Below are positions 9,481-20,408 of a stretch of DNA of 64,000 nucleotides, piece after piece. Positions within the stretch are counted from its first letter, which is position 1. The number at the start of each line of letters is the position of its first letter. A program made the position numbers and the translations under genes. The notes under the pieces are model-generated. The model had not been told where the DNA came from and ran no database searches. It saw nothing but the letters and a program-made list of their open reading frames with translations. Origin of the DNA: Lunularia cruciata (taxonomy: Eukaryota; Streptophyta; Marchantiopsida; Lunulariales; Lunulariaceae); contig OX419756.1 in the NCBI GenBank assembly GCA_948567375.1, forward strand, positions 33,272,552-33,336,551, given 5' to 3'.

Positions 9481-12400
9481 CAATTCCAGACCTTTAGAGT
9501 ACTGTTTTGGAATGTTCATGGGCTCACACATACCAAGTACTCCAGCGCTAAGCCTTTGTGGGATGATGCTCATCTGATCAATCTTGTGGAGACATGGGAA
9601 CATGAAGGAAACACCATTCAAGACATTGAAGGATTCACTCTTGTTGGTTCAACCTGGAACAAGCGGAGACAACACAAAGGAAGGGGCTTTGGAGGTATTG
9701 CTACTTAAGTCAGATTTGGCTTTGAGAAATCAGTCTCTTTGATAGGTCAAGATTCAAGTGGACAATACCATTGGCTGAGGATTGGAGGAGTTGCCACACC
9801 TTGCTTCATTGCTGTTTGTTACTTTGCCCCGTTGACATCACCAATCTATTCAAGTGGACTTCTCAACACCATGCAGCCTTTCCATTCCTTGACGAAGGAT
9901 GTGTTAGAGTTTCAAAGTAAAGGTGCAGTCCTTGTTCTTGGTGATTTCAATGCTAGGATCCAAGCCTCTCAGATCCCTGACTTGAGCGACCTTGAGAATG
10001 ATCCTTTCCACAGCTTGATAGACCATTCCAGTGCTTGGTCACGCTCTTCCAAAGATCCTATGTCCAATTCCATGAGTGAGCACTTTTTGAGCTTTGGTGC
10101 CAATTGTAGCTTGAAGATCTTGAATGGCCTTTCTCAATTTCCAGAAACTTGTAAAAGCACATGCTTTGCCTCAGGTGGATCAAGCACCATAGATTATATG
10201 CTCACTTCAGCTAATGATATCCATCTTGTCTCAGATTTTGCTGTTTTAGATCCTCAACCAGAATCAGACCATGCACCTCTATCCTGTACCATCCTTTTTC
10301 CTTGCCTCAATAGAACCACATTACCTATAGACCATGCTTTTAGAGGCAAACTTCGTTTAGATTTTCACACGAGAGACTTGTACCAACAAGCTATCCAAGA
10401 GAAATTGAGTTCTATGGAGTGGAGTTCTGATTTTCAACAACGTAGTGATCAATTGATTGAACTTCTTCAATCTACATCAACTTCTTTGTTTCCAAGAGGC
10501 TCCCACAGGAAGAGACTTGGTCTCCCTTGCAATAGATGGTATGATGCTGATTGCAAAATGGCAAGGATCAAAGCTATGGATAGATCTCTTGATCAGATTG
10601 CACAAAATCAAGCTTTTGTTTTATACAGAAAGTTGGTGAAGTGCAAAAAGCGGGCATTTCTAAGACTCAAAGGAGTTGAGTTGAGCACTGAATTGAGGAG
10701 CAATCCCAAGGCTTTCTGGAAGAAAGTAACCATCAGATCTCCATCTCCATCGCTGGACCTGAATGAGCTTTGTGACTATGTGAAGGATTTGTACTTTTTC
10801 CCAAATGCTCCAAGCATGGCACCTTGCCTTGGATCTGCTCTCACCATCTCTGAAGCTGATGTCAAGTACCAATTGAAGAAGTTGGCCAATGGTAAGGCTG
10901 AAGACCTTGATGGACTATGTGTTGAACTTCTGAAGTGGGGCGGTAGCCAACTGATTTCAATACTCACTTCTCATTTGAATGAGGCAATCAAGTGTGGCTT
11001 TCCGGATAGATGGTGCTTCAAGAAGGTAGTTCCTATTCACAAGTCTGGCCAAAGAGATGTTGTCACCAATTACCGTACCATACTTGTTGGTAGTGTCTTT
11101 GCCAAGTTGTATGGTCGAATTTTGGAGTCAAGGTTGAGCACTTGGGCTGAAAAGCACAAAATTCGAGCTAAGTGCCAAGCTGGTTTCAGATTAGGCTTTA
11201 GTACTTTGGACCACCTATTGGTACTTCATGTTTTGTGGTGCAAATCCAAGGGGGTTGGGAGAGCTCTCTATGTTGCCTTTATTGATTTCAGGAAGGCCTT
11301 TGATAAGGTGCTCAGGAAATCTCTAAGTGAGAGACTCATTGAAGTGGGTGTTTCAGCTGATCTGATTGGTGCTATCTCTAGACTCTATGAGAAAGTGATT
11401 GTGAAACTTTCATCTTTGAGCTCTCAAGATGTCCTTAGCACAATGGGTGTGATCCAAGGCTGCTCTCTGTCTCCAACTCTGTTCGTAATCTTCATCGATG
11501 ATCTAGAGAGTCTACTCATGGAAGCTGGAGCTACAGGTGTACAGGTTGGCTCTTTGATGATACATGCACTCCTTTATGCAGATGATGTAGTGCTTCTCTC
11601 CACAAATCCACAGAGTTTACAGAAGCTGTTGGATTCTTTACTTTGCTTTTGCAATCAAACAAAGATGGAGGTGAACCTTGACAAGTCCAAGGTCATTGTG
11701 GTGGGTTCTAAAGGTGTCACACCTTTCTTTTTTGATGGACAGCAATTGGAGCAGGTTTCTTCTTATAAGTACTTGGGCCTTGAGTTTTCTCATGACTATA
11801 GTTGGTCCACTTGTGTGAAGATGAGAATCAATGCAGGCTTTAGAGCTTTGTATTCACTCATGAACCGCAGTAGACTTGCTCACCTCACCACATGGGAGTT
11901 GAAGAAGGTGCTGTTCAGATCTCTTGTGCAGCCGGTGGTTCTCTATGGTGCTCAGATTTGGGGTCCAGGTACTAAGAAGACATGGTGGCAAAAGGTGGAG
12001 AAAGTTCAGAAATTGTTTTTGTGTGATGAACTTGGGGTGAGGACTCAAACTCCTTATGTATTCTTGCTTGCTGAAACAGGATTTTTACCTCTTGAGGCTG
12101 AAGCTTTGTTTTTAGCTATCACATATGCCACTAAGGTGAGGTCCATGGAGCATGAGAGACTTCCCTACCAAGCTTTTTGTGCCACTCTATCTGTCGGTTG
12201 GTATACAGATCTGATTGCATGGGCCACAAGGTGGAATGTTTCTGAGCGACATTGGAGATTGGAGCCTATTGCACTTCGAGAGGTGATCAAGGAGCAGTTT
12301 TTACTTCGCTTATGGCAGCAACCCGGTACCAAGATGGTGTTCTATCAGCAGTTTGTAAATCCTATGTTGGTGTATTGTGAGCAAGATTATCTCATGGCTA

Positions 12401-12714
12401 GGATTTCTACTTCATTGAGACATGTTATCGCTCAATATAGAACTAGTTCTCATAGACTAGAAGTAGAACAAGGACGTTGGCAGCAGATAGAGCACTCCAT
12501 GCGACTTTGCAAATTGTGTATTATGAGCAAAGTTGAGGATGAGCATCATGTGTTTGTTGATTGCCCTTGTTACATGCAGATTAGAGTTAGACATCAGATT
12601 ACTTGTAGTGACTTCTCAACTCTCTTACAGGTTGAAGCTTTAGTATTAGGGAAGTACATGACAGAAGTTACTTTACATCGGACCAATTTGTTACAAATTG
12701 GTCCGATGCCCTAG
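9481..12714 (+). pseudogene. LINE ORF2 (APE-RT) with one nonsense codon
   Basis: Apart from TAA at 9706-9708 (TAC in L4, L7 and L10) the reading frame is open to the stop at 12712-12714. The frame from 9739 alone encodes 991 residues. Visible motifs: WNVHG and ETWEHEG in the endonuclease, GDFNAR, SDHAPL; RT blocks CQAGFRLGFSTLDHLL, AFIDFRKAFDKV, IQGCSLSPTLF, YADDVVLLS; knuckle CKLC...HH...C. One unusual RT change is FVIFIDD for FGIFIDD. The TAA removes the endonuclease unless read through, so the copy was probably moved in trans. Confidence 0.9.
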
Positions 12715-12727
12715 GCCCTTGCCTAGG
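12676..12727 (+). other. Paired hairpins at the LINE 3' end
   Basis: Two adjacent inverted repeats overlap the end of ORF2. The first (12676-12708) has perfect 16-bp arms, CATCGGACCAATTTGT and its complement, around a single T. The second (12710-12727) has 7-bp arms CCTAGGC/GCCTAGG and a CCTT loop and contains the stop codon. Both recur in L5, L8, L9, L10, L11 and L12; L7 has two mismatches in the first. Probably the RNA element recognised by the LINE RT. Confidence 0.8.
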
Positions 12728-12816
12728 CTCACATTTCATGTGTTTTGTATTGTGTTTCCAGCCTTTTGACTCTTTGGGTCTTTCGGGCTTTATATTTCAT
12801 TGTTTCATTGTTTCAA

Positions 12817-15697
12817 CATGTCTAAGTGAAGTAGAAATCCTAGCCAAGAGATAATCTTGCTCACAATACACCAACATAGGATTTACAAACTGCTGATAGA
12901 ACACCATCTTGGTACCGGGTTGCTGCCATAAGTGAAGTAAAAACTGCTCCTTGATCACTTCTCGTAGTGCAATAGGCTCCAACTTCCAATGTCGCTCACA
13001 AACATTCCACCTGGTGGCCCATGCAACCAGATCTGTATACCAACCGACAGATAGAGTGGCACAAAAAGCTTGGTAGGGAAGTCTCTCATGCTCCATGGAC
13101 CTCACCTTAGTGGCATATGTGATAGCTAAAAACAAAGCTTCAGCCTCAAGAGGCAAAAACCCGGTTTCAGCAAGCAGCAATACATAAGGAGTTTGAGTCC
13201 TCACCCCAAGTTCATCACACAAAAACAATTTCTGAACTTTCTCCACCTTTTGCCACCATGTCTTCTTAGTACCTGGACCCCAAATCTGAGCACCATAGAG
13301 AACCACCGGCTGCACAAGAGATCTGAACAGCACCTTCTTCAACTCCCATGTGGCAAGGTGAGCAAGTCTAGAGCGATTCATGAGTGAATACAAAGCTCTA
13401 AAGCCTGCATTGATTCTCATCTTCACACAAGTAGATCAACTATAGTCATGAGAAAACTCAAGGCCCAAGTACTTATAAGAAGAAACCTGCTCCAATTGCT
13501 GTCCGTCGAAAGAGAAAGGTGTGACACCTTTAGAACCCACCACCATCACCTTGGACTTGTCAAGGTTCACCTCCATCTTTGTTTGATTGCAAAACAAGAG
13601 AAGAGAATCCAACAACTTCTGTAAACTTTGTGGATTGGGTGAGAGGAGCACTACATCATCCGCATACAGTAGTGCATGTATCATCAAAGAGCCAACTTGT
13701 ACACCTGTAGCTCCAGCTTCCATGAGCACCCTCTCTAGATCATCGATGAAGATTCCAAACAATGTTGGGGATAGAGAGCAACCTTGAATCACACCCATTG
13801 TGCTAAGGACATCTTGATCAGCTGAAACACCCACTTCAATGAGTCTCTCACTTAGAGATTTCCTGAGCACCTTATCAAAGGCCTTCCTGAAATCAATAAA
13901 GGAAACATAGAGAGCTCTCCCAACCCCCTTGGATTTGCACCACAAAACATGGAGTACCAATAGGTGGTCCAAAGTACTAAAGCCTAATCTGAAACCAGCT
14001 TGGCACTTAGCTCGAATTTTGTGCTTTTCAGCCCAAGTGCTCAACCTTGACTCCAAAATTCGACCATACAACTTGGCAAAGACACTACCAACAAGTATGG
14101 TACGGTAATTGGTGACAACATCTCTCTGGCCAGACTTGTGAATAGGAACTACCTTCTTGAAGCACCATCTATCCGGAAAGCCACACTTGATTGCCTCATT
14201 CAAATGAGAAGTGAGTACTGAAATCAGATGGCTACCGCCCCACTTCAGAAGTTCAACACATAATCCATCAAGGTCTTCAGCCTTACCATTGGCCAACTTC
14301 TTCAATTGGTACTTGACATCAGCTTCAGAGATGGTGAGAGCAGATCCAAGGCAAGGTGCCATGCTTGGAGCATTTGGGAAAAAGTACAAATCCTTCACAT
14401 AGTCACAAAGCTCATTCAGGTCCAGCGATGGAGATGGAGATCTGATGGTTACCTTCTTCCAGAAAGCCTTGGGATTGCTCCTCAGTTCAGTGCTCAACTC
14501 AACTCCTTTGAGTCTTAGAAATGCCCGCTTTTTGCACTTCACTAACTTTCTGTATGAAACAAAGGCTTGATTTTGTGCAATCTGACCAAGAGATCTATCC
14601 ATAGCTTTGATCCTTGCCATTTTGCAATCAGCATCATACCATCTATTGCAAGGGAGACCAAGTCTCTTCCTGTGGGAGCCTCTTGGAAACAAAGAAGTTG
14701 ATGTAGATTGAAGAAGTTCAATCAATTGATCACTACGTTGTTGAAAATCTGAACTCCACTCCATAGAACTCAATTTCTCTTGGATAGCTTGTTGGTACAA
14801 GTCTCTCTTGTGAAAATCTAGACGAAGTTTGCCTCTAAAAGCATGGTCTATAGGTAATGTGGTTCTATTGAGGCAAGGAAAAAGGATGGTACAGGATAGA
14901 GGTACATGGTCTGATTCTGGTTGAGGATCTAAAACACCAAAATCTGAGACAAGATGGATATCATTAGCTGAAGTGAGCATATAATCTATGGTGCTTGATC
15001 CACCTGAGGCAAAGCATGTGCTTTTACAAGTTTCTGGAAATTGAGAAAGGCCATTCAAGATCTTCAAGCTACAATTGGCACCAAAGCTCAAAAAGTGCTC
15101 ACTCATGGAATTGGACATAGGATCTTTGGAAGAGCGTGACCAAGCACTGGAATGGTCTATCAAGCTGTGGAAAGGATCATTCTCAAGGTCACTCAAGTCA
15201 AGGATCTGAGAGGCTTGGATCCTAGCATTGAAATCACCAAGAACAAGGACTGCACCTTTACTTTGAAACTCTAACACATCCTTCGTCAAGGAATGGAAAG
15301 GCTGCATGGTGTTAAGAAGTCCACTTGAATAGATTGGTGATGTCAACGGGGCAAAGTAACAAACAGCAATGAAGCAAGGTGTGGCAACTCCTCCAATCCT
15401 CAGCCAATGGTATTGTCCACTTGAATCTTGACCTATCAAAGAGACTGATTTCTCAAAGCCAAATCTGACGTAAGTAGCAATACCTCCAAAGCCCCTTCCT
15501 TTGTGTTGTCTCCGCTTGTTCCAGGTTGAACCAACAAGAGTGAATCCTTCAATGTCTTGAATGGTGTTTCCTTCATGTTCCCATGTCTCCACAAGATTGA
15601 TCAGATGAGCATCATCCCACAAAGGCTTAGCGCTGGAGTACTTGGTATGTGTGAGCCCATGAACATTCCAAAACAGTACTCTAAAGGTCTGGAATTG
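12817..15697 (-). pseudogene. LINE ORF2, A/B recombinant
   Basis: The endonuclease is intact here: the ATYVRFGF codon that is TAA in L2, L3 and L5 is TAC. At ~13815-13820 the A part joins the B part with an in-frame loss of 21 residues (EVGVSAD joins directly to QDVLSTMG), which removes the segment before the IQGCSLSP block. A Trp codon is TGA at 13436-13438 (HDYS-stop). The C-terminal ~100 residues are missing. The deletion removes conserved RT sequence, so activity is unlikely. Confidence 0.9.
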
Positions 15698-16537
15698 CTA
15701 TGCAATAGCTGACAATTTCTTTTGAGTAATCACAGCTCTATTATCTCTCAAGAATGCAACAAAACCTGCTTGTTGAGCCTCCTTCACTTTTGCTAATTCT
15801 CCCTTCTTTGCTTGCCATTGGAGAGGTGTGAGATCAGGGTCCAACCAGATACGCCGCCCCTTTAGTATAGCTTTGTTCCCCATCACTGCATTCCTTTGAG
15901 TTTCTGAGCCAAACCTCACCAAAATGCTTCTTGGTTGTGCACCTTGTTGTCCCAATCTATATGCTTGCAAAATTTGAGGATCATGGACTCTCAAAGAATC
16001 AGCAATAAACTCACACACTATGGCCTTGGTGTCTTCCTTCTCAATCTCAGGCAAACCTGAAATCCTCAAGTTCTTCATTCTCACCAATTGGTTCTCCTTC
16101 TCAACCTCATGCTCTTGCAAGTAAGAGATTTGAGCCACCTTCGTAGCTTCAGCATATGACTTCATCTTGACCTCTAATGCGTCAACCATCTCTTGCAGCC
16201 CTCCATTTTGTGAAGCAATGTTGGTGGCTTGTGCTCCCAAGGAAGCAACCTTCTCAGTAGCATCCACCATACCCTTGGTGGAGTCTAACATCAAATTGCT
16301 ACTCTTCTTGAGTTCTTGGATATCTACGGTGATCGAATTCAGAGATTCTTTCACAGTCAAGACATCAACTCTTACGGTTTGCAAATCTGCCATAAGAGTG
16401 TTCATGCATTGAGACATGGGGGCAAAAAAGCTCTTGAGTTCCTTGTGGAAGTCATTTGCTTTTCTATACATTTCAGCAAGCTGTTGCTGTTTTGAAGCTA
16501 TCTCAGCAATGTCTTGCATCATCTTGGAAGCTTCCAT
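15698..16537 (-). CDS. LINE ORF1 protein (coiled coil plus RRM-like)
   Basis: Intact 279-residue A-type ORF1, the same as the L2 version at the positions I compared. Begins MEASKMMQDIAE; RRM-like segment from VRMKNLRISGLPE; ends KKLSAIA then UAG. The following codons again read CAA TTC CAG in frame into ORF2. It lies directly behind an intact endonuclease frame, so in this copy a readthrough product would carry a complete APE. Confidence 0.88.
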   Translation of the reverse strand: MEASKMMQDIAEIASKQQQLAEMYRKANDFHKELKSFFAPMSQCMNTLMADLQTVRVDVLTVKESLNSITVDIQELKKSSNLMLDSTKGMVDATEKVASLGAQATNIASQNGGLQEMVDALEVKMKSYAEATKVAQISYLQEHEVEKENQLVRMKNLRISGLPEIEKEDTKAIVCEFIADSLRVHDPQILQAYRLGQQGAQPRSILVRFGSETQRNAVMGNKAILKGRRIWLDPDLTPLQWQAKKGELAKVKEAQQAGFVAFLRDNRAVITQKKLSAIA

Positions 16538-17584
16538 TCTAAAATTTCTAACAGATACTATGAGAATGTATCCTCTGGTTCACTCACACTCTGTGAACAC
16601 CAATAGCTCTACACCAAAAATCAACTCCTTTGGACTTGTAAATCAAAAGTTGCAAACTTTTGAATTTGAGTTTTTCCTACATGAAAATTTTGAAATCCTG
16701 CAGATTTCGAAAATTCATAACCTTGGCTACAGTACTTGAAAATCTACCATAGATGACTCAATCAAAAGCTCTTGAGAAATTCTATCCAATGAATCAAAAA
16801 TGAACTCATTTGAGCCAATAGACATGAAGTTATGGCCTCTAGAGTTCTCTATGGAAACTTCTAAACCTCATTGAATCACAGAATTCAAATGCTGATAACT
16901 GCAAGCACAGAGCTTCAAATTCTATGAAATGAATTTCAATCAATAGCTCTTGACAAGATGCTTCTAATGAGTCCAAGATCACCTCATTTGAAGATGTGAG
17001 TCCAAAGTTCCAGGCTCTGAAAGTTGCAAATTTGAGCACCACCAACCGCACAAGAACAAAGATTGATGAATTTCGAAACTTCTTCCACAGAAGTCCAACT
17101 TCAGCAACCAGGAGTTCAAAAGAAAGCACTCTCACAGCTCTTTCCAATGAGTCCAAGATTGAAAGATTTGGACATGGAACCAAAAACTTACAAGGTGTTG
17201 AAAATTGAGCTCAAACCCTAAAATCTCCGAGAGATGGCAGAATTCGAATCTTCATAACTTTCTTTGTGTATGTGCTCTGCAAGCCAGCGTAGTATCAATC
17301 GAAAGAGCTTCCAAAGGCGCCTCTAATGCCACAAAAATCACTCCATTTGGACACCATATGATGAAGATTCGAACTCTCAAGTCTAGCTCCTGTGTCAGAA
17401 ATTCCAATCACTCATAACGTTTCCCACAAAGCTCAGAATGACACAATCTTGGTGGCTATGGAAAGGTCTTGGCAAGGCGCTTCGAACGAGACCAAAACCG
17501 CAACGTTTGGACATGTAGGTTGGGAGATATGGCTTCTCAAACTTTCGGGACTCCTCTACTCTCAAACTTTCGAAACTCCACTAC

Positions 17585-17627
17585 ATAAGGAGTTTGAGTC
17601 CTCACTCCAAGTTCTTCACACAAAAAC
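17585..17627 (-). mobile_element. 43-bp LINE ORF2 scrap
   Basis: A short minus-strand match to ORF2 (the segment around RTQTPYV, like 7299-7341) between the 5' end of L4 and the start of G1. It is too short to date or classify; probably repair filler or the remains of an older copy. Confidence 0.6.
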
Positions 17628-18599
17628 TTGCCCTTATGTCTAGTATAACTATGGCTACTCAGATTGAGCAATTGGAGTAAAGATTGGCTAGTATGGCCAT
17701 TGCTTAGAGAAGATCAGATTTGGGTGCTGAGGCTTCCACCTCATATGTTGGTGGTAGAGATGCTTTGGACTTCATGTGCGGAGCAGCATAGGTGGATGCC
17801 TTTGTAGTAGTGACTAGGAGTGCAGTACATGCTCCAGAGCCTAGAGGAGCCTCAATGGAGTTGGACCAACAAAGTGGAGAGGTTGGGAGACAAGTCAGAC
17901 TTCCCCAATCTTTCATGCTATCTGAGGCATTGCAAACAACATACATGGCTCCTAAATGTCCAATGTAGGTGTGGTAGGTGGTGATGGGGTGCATGATAGA
18001 CTTCTTGTTAGTCAGCCGCCTGCTACTACACAAACTGAATTAAGCATGATGTTGGGGGCGGCTGAATTGATTATGCAGTGCTCTTTGTTTTTAGCAAGTG
18101 ACATGTTTACATTGGGAGTTGACCCAACCCCAGTGTTCTGGTTGACTGCCATGCTTTGTGAGATTAGGGATTATGCAGTTCCTACTACTAGAGCAGAGGT
18201 GGTTGATAGTGGAGCTGACTTGGTTGAGGAGTATGGGATCCATTCAGCGACTAGTGGTTTATAGCATGCGATAACGGCTAGACTGGAGGAGTTGCCAGCT
18301 AGACCGGCCTTTGAGAGAGCATGGTTCACACCAGGTATTATCCTATTGGATAACTAGAGGAGGATTTTCTGTTTGGTGGGACCTTTAGGGAAGGTCTATA
18401 CACCAGAAAGAGTCTTGTTAGACTTTGGTGCGCAACTCCTTATGTTGGGGAAGGCTACAGTAGTCGGTCAGGAGTCACAGGAGACCAATGTGGAGAGGTA
18501 TGCATTTCAAATCCAGACATCTCTAGGTGGTCTTTTGACATAGTATATCACACGTGGAGAGCTTATTGTTCAAGTTCAGCCTGGTCATCCAACTGATTG
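17628..18599 (+). pseudogene. G1 gag C-terminus and protease N-terminus
   Basis: Aligns with 55700-56660 of G2. It retains the gag tail (MATQIEQLE-like, ASDMFTLGV) and the protease start, where the DSGAQ active site of G2 has become a DFGAQ-like sequence near 18428-18445. Several TAG/TAA codons replace glutamines. L5 entered inside the protease domain, between the active-site half and the half carrying the VLVGxxVLYPMG motif. Confidence 0.8.
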
Positions 18600-19568
18600 G
18601 ATGGAGTGGAGTGGAGTGGAGTGGAGTGGAGTGGAGTTTCGAAAGTTTGAGAGGAGAGGAGTCCCGAAAGTTTGAGAAGCCATATCTCCCTACATACATA
18701 TCCAAACGTTGCGGTTTTGGTCTAGTTCGAAGCGCCTTGCCAAGACCTTTCCATAGCCACCAAGATTGTGTCATTCTAAGCTTTGAGCGAAACGTTATGA
18801 GTGATTGAAATTTCTGACACAGGAGCTAGACTTGAGAGTTCGAATCTTCATCATATCATCAAATTCTGCCATCTCTCGGAGATTTTAGGGTTTGAGCTCA
18901 ATTTTCAACACCTTGTAACTTTTTGGTTCCATGTCCAAATCTTTCAATCTTGGACTCATTGGAAAGAGCTGTGAGAGGGCTTTCTTTTGAACTCCTGGTT
19001 GCTGAAGTTGGACTTCTGTGGAAGAAGTTTCGAAATTCATCAATCTGTGTTCTTGTGCGGTTGGTGGTGCTCAAATCTGCAACTTTCAGAGGCTGGAACT
19101 TTGGACTCACATCTTCAAATGAGGTGATCTTGGACTCATTAGAAGCATCTTGTCAAGAGCTATTGATTGAAATTCATTTCATAGAATTTGAAGCTTTGTG
19201 CTTGTAGTTATCAGCATTTGAATTCTTTGATTCAATGAGGTTTAGAAGTTTCCATAGAGAACTCTAGAGGCCATAACTTCATGTCTATTGGCTCAAATGA
19301 GTTCATTTTTGATTCATTGGATAGAATTTCTCAAGAGCTTTTGATTGAGTCATCTATTGTAGATTTTAAAGTACTGTAACCAAGGTTATGAATTTTCGAA
19401 ATATGTAGGATTTCAAAATTTTCATGTAGGAAAAACTCAAATTCAAAAGTTTACAACTTTTGATTTACAAGTCCAAAGGAGTTGATTTTTGGTGTAGAGC
19501 TATTGGTGTTCACAGAGTGTGAGTGAACCAGAGGATAAATTCTCATAGTATCTGTTAGAAATTTTAGA

Positions 19569-20408
19569 ATGGAAGCTTCCAAGATGATGCAAGACATTGC
19601 TGAGATAGCTTCAAAACAGCAACAGCTTGCTGAAATGTATAGAAAAGTAAATGACTTCCACAAGGAACTCAAGAGCTTTTTTGCCCCCATGTCTCAATGC
19701 ATGAACACTCTTATGGCAGATTTGCAAACCGTAAGAGTTGATGTCTTGACTGTGAAAGAATCTCTAAATTCGATCACCGTAGATATCCAAGAACTCAAGA
19801 AGAGTAGCAATTTGATGTTAGACTCCACCAAGGGTATGGTGGATGCTACTGAGAAGGTTGCTTCCTTGGGAGCACAAGCCACCAACATTGCTTCACAAAA
19901 TGGAGGGCTGCAAGAGATGGTTGACACATTAGAGGTCAAGATGAAGTCATATGTTGAAGCTACGAAGGTGGCTCAAATCTCTTACTTGCAAGAGCATGAG
20001 GTTGAGAAGTAGAACCAATTGGTGAGAATGAAGAACTTGAGGATTTCAGGTTTGCCTGAGATTGAGAAGGAAAACACCAAGGCCATAGTGTGTGAGTTTA
20101 TTGCTGATTCTTTGAGAGTCCATGATCCTCAGATTTTGCAAGCATATAGATTGGGACAACAAGGTGCACAACCAAGAAGCATTTTGGTGAGGTTTGGCTC
20201 AGAAAATCAAAGGAATGCAGTGATGGGGAACAAAGCTATACTAAAGGAGCGGCGTATCTGGTTGGACCCTGATCTCACACCTCTCCAATGGCAAGCAAAG
20301 AAGGGAGAATTAGCAAAAGTGAAGGAGGCTCAACAAGCAGGTTTTGTTGCATTCTTGAGAGATAATAGAGCTGTGATTACTCAAAAGAAATTGTCAGCTA
20401 TTGCATAG
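19569..20408 (+). pseudogene. LINE ORF1 with internal stop
   Basis: A-type ORF1 in which GAG has become TAG at 20010-20012, directly between the coiled-coil half (residues 1-147) and the RRM-like half (from VRMKNLRISGLPE). Other private changes include KVNDF for KANDF and SENQRN for SETQRN. The terminal UAG at 20406-20408 and the CAATTC context are kept. Confidence 0.88.

Larger units (their letters stand above)
7562..12816 (+). mobile_element. LINE copy L3 (subfamily A, full length)
   Basis: A complete plus-strand A element: 5' UTR 7562-8640, ORF1 8641-9480, ORF2 9481-12714, 3' UTR 12715-12816 with a (TTTCATTG)-type tail. The 5' edge has two copies of an AGTGGAGTAGCAAGTGGAG-like unit ahead of the common start. 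It abuts the broken 3' part of L4 at about 12817, with only CATG shared at the two flanks, so no clear target-site duplication is visible. Confidence 0.93.
12817..17584 (-). mobile_element. LINE copy L4 (A/B chimera, 3'-truncated)
   Basis: Minus-strand copy with the A 5' UTR (16538-17584), A ORF1 and the A-type first part of ORF2. From about 13816 leftward the sequence switches to subfamily B (ERVLMEAG, LSPNPQ, LLLFCNQ). It lacks the last ~300 bp of the element, including both hairpins, and abuts the tail of L3. Confidence 0.88.

Noticed and set aside
12676-12708. The 3' palindrome as a bacterial-type terminator
   Set aside because: It is inside the last codons of a eukaryotic LINE and lacks a following T run.
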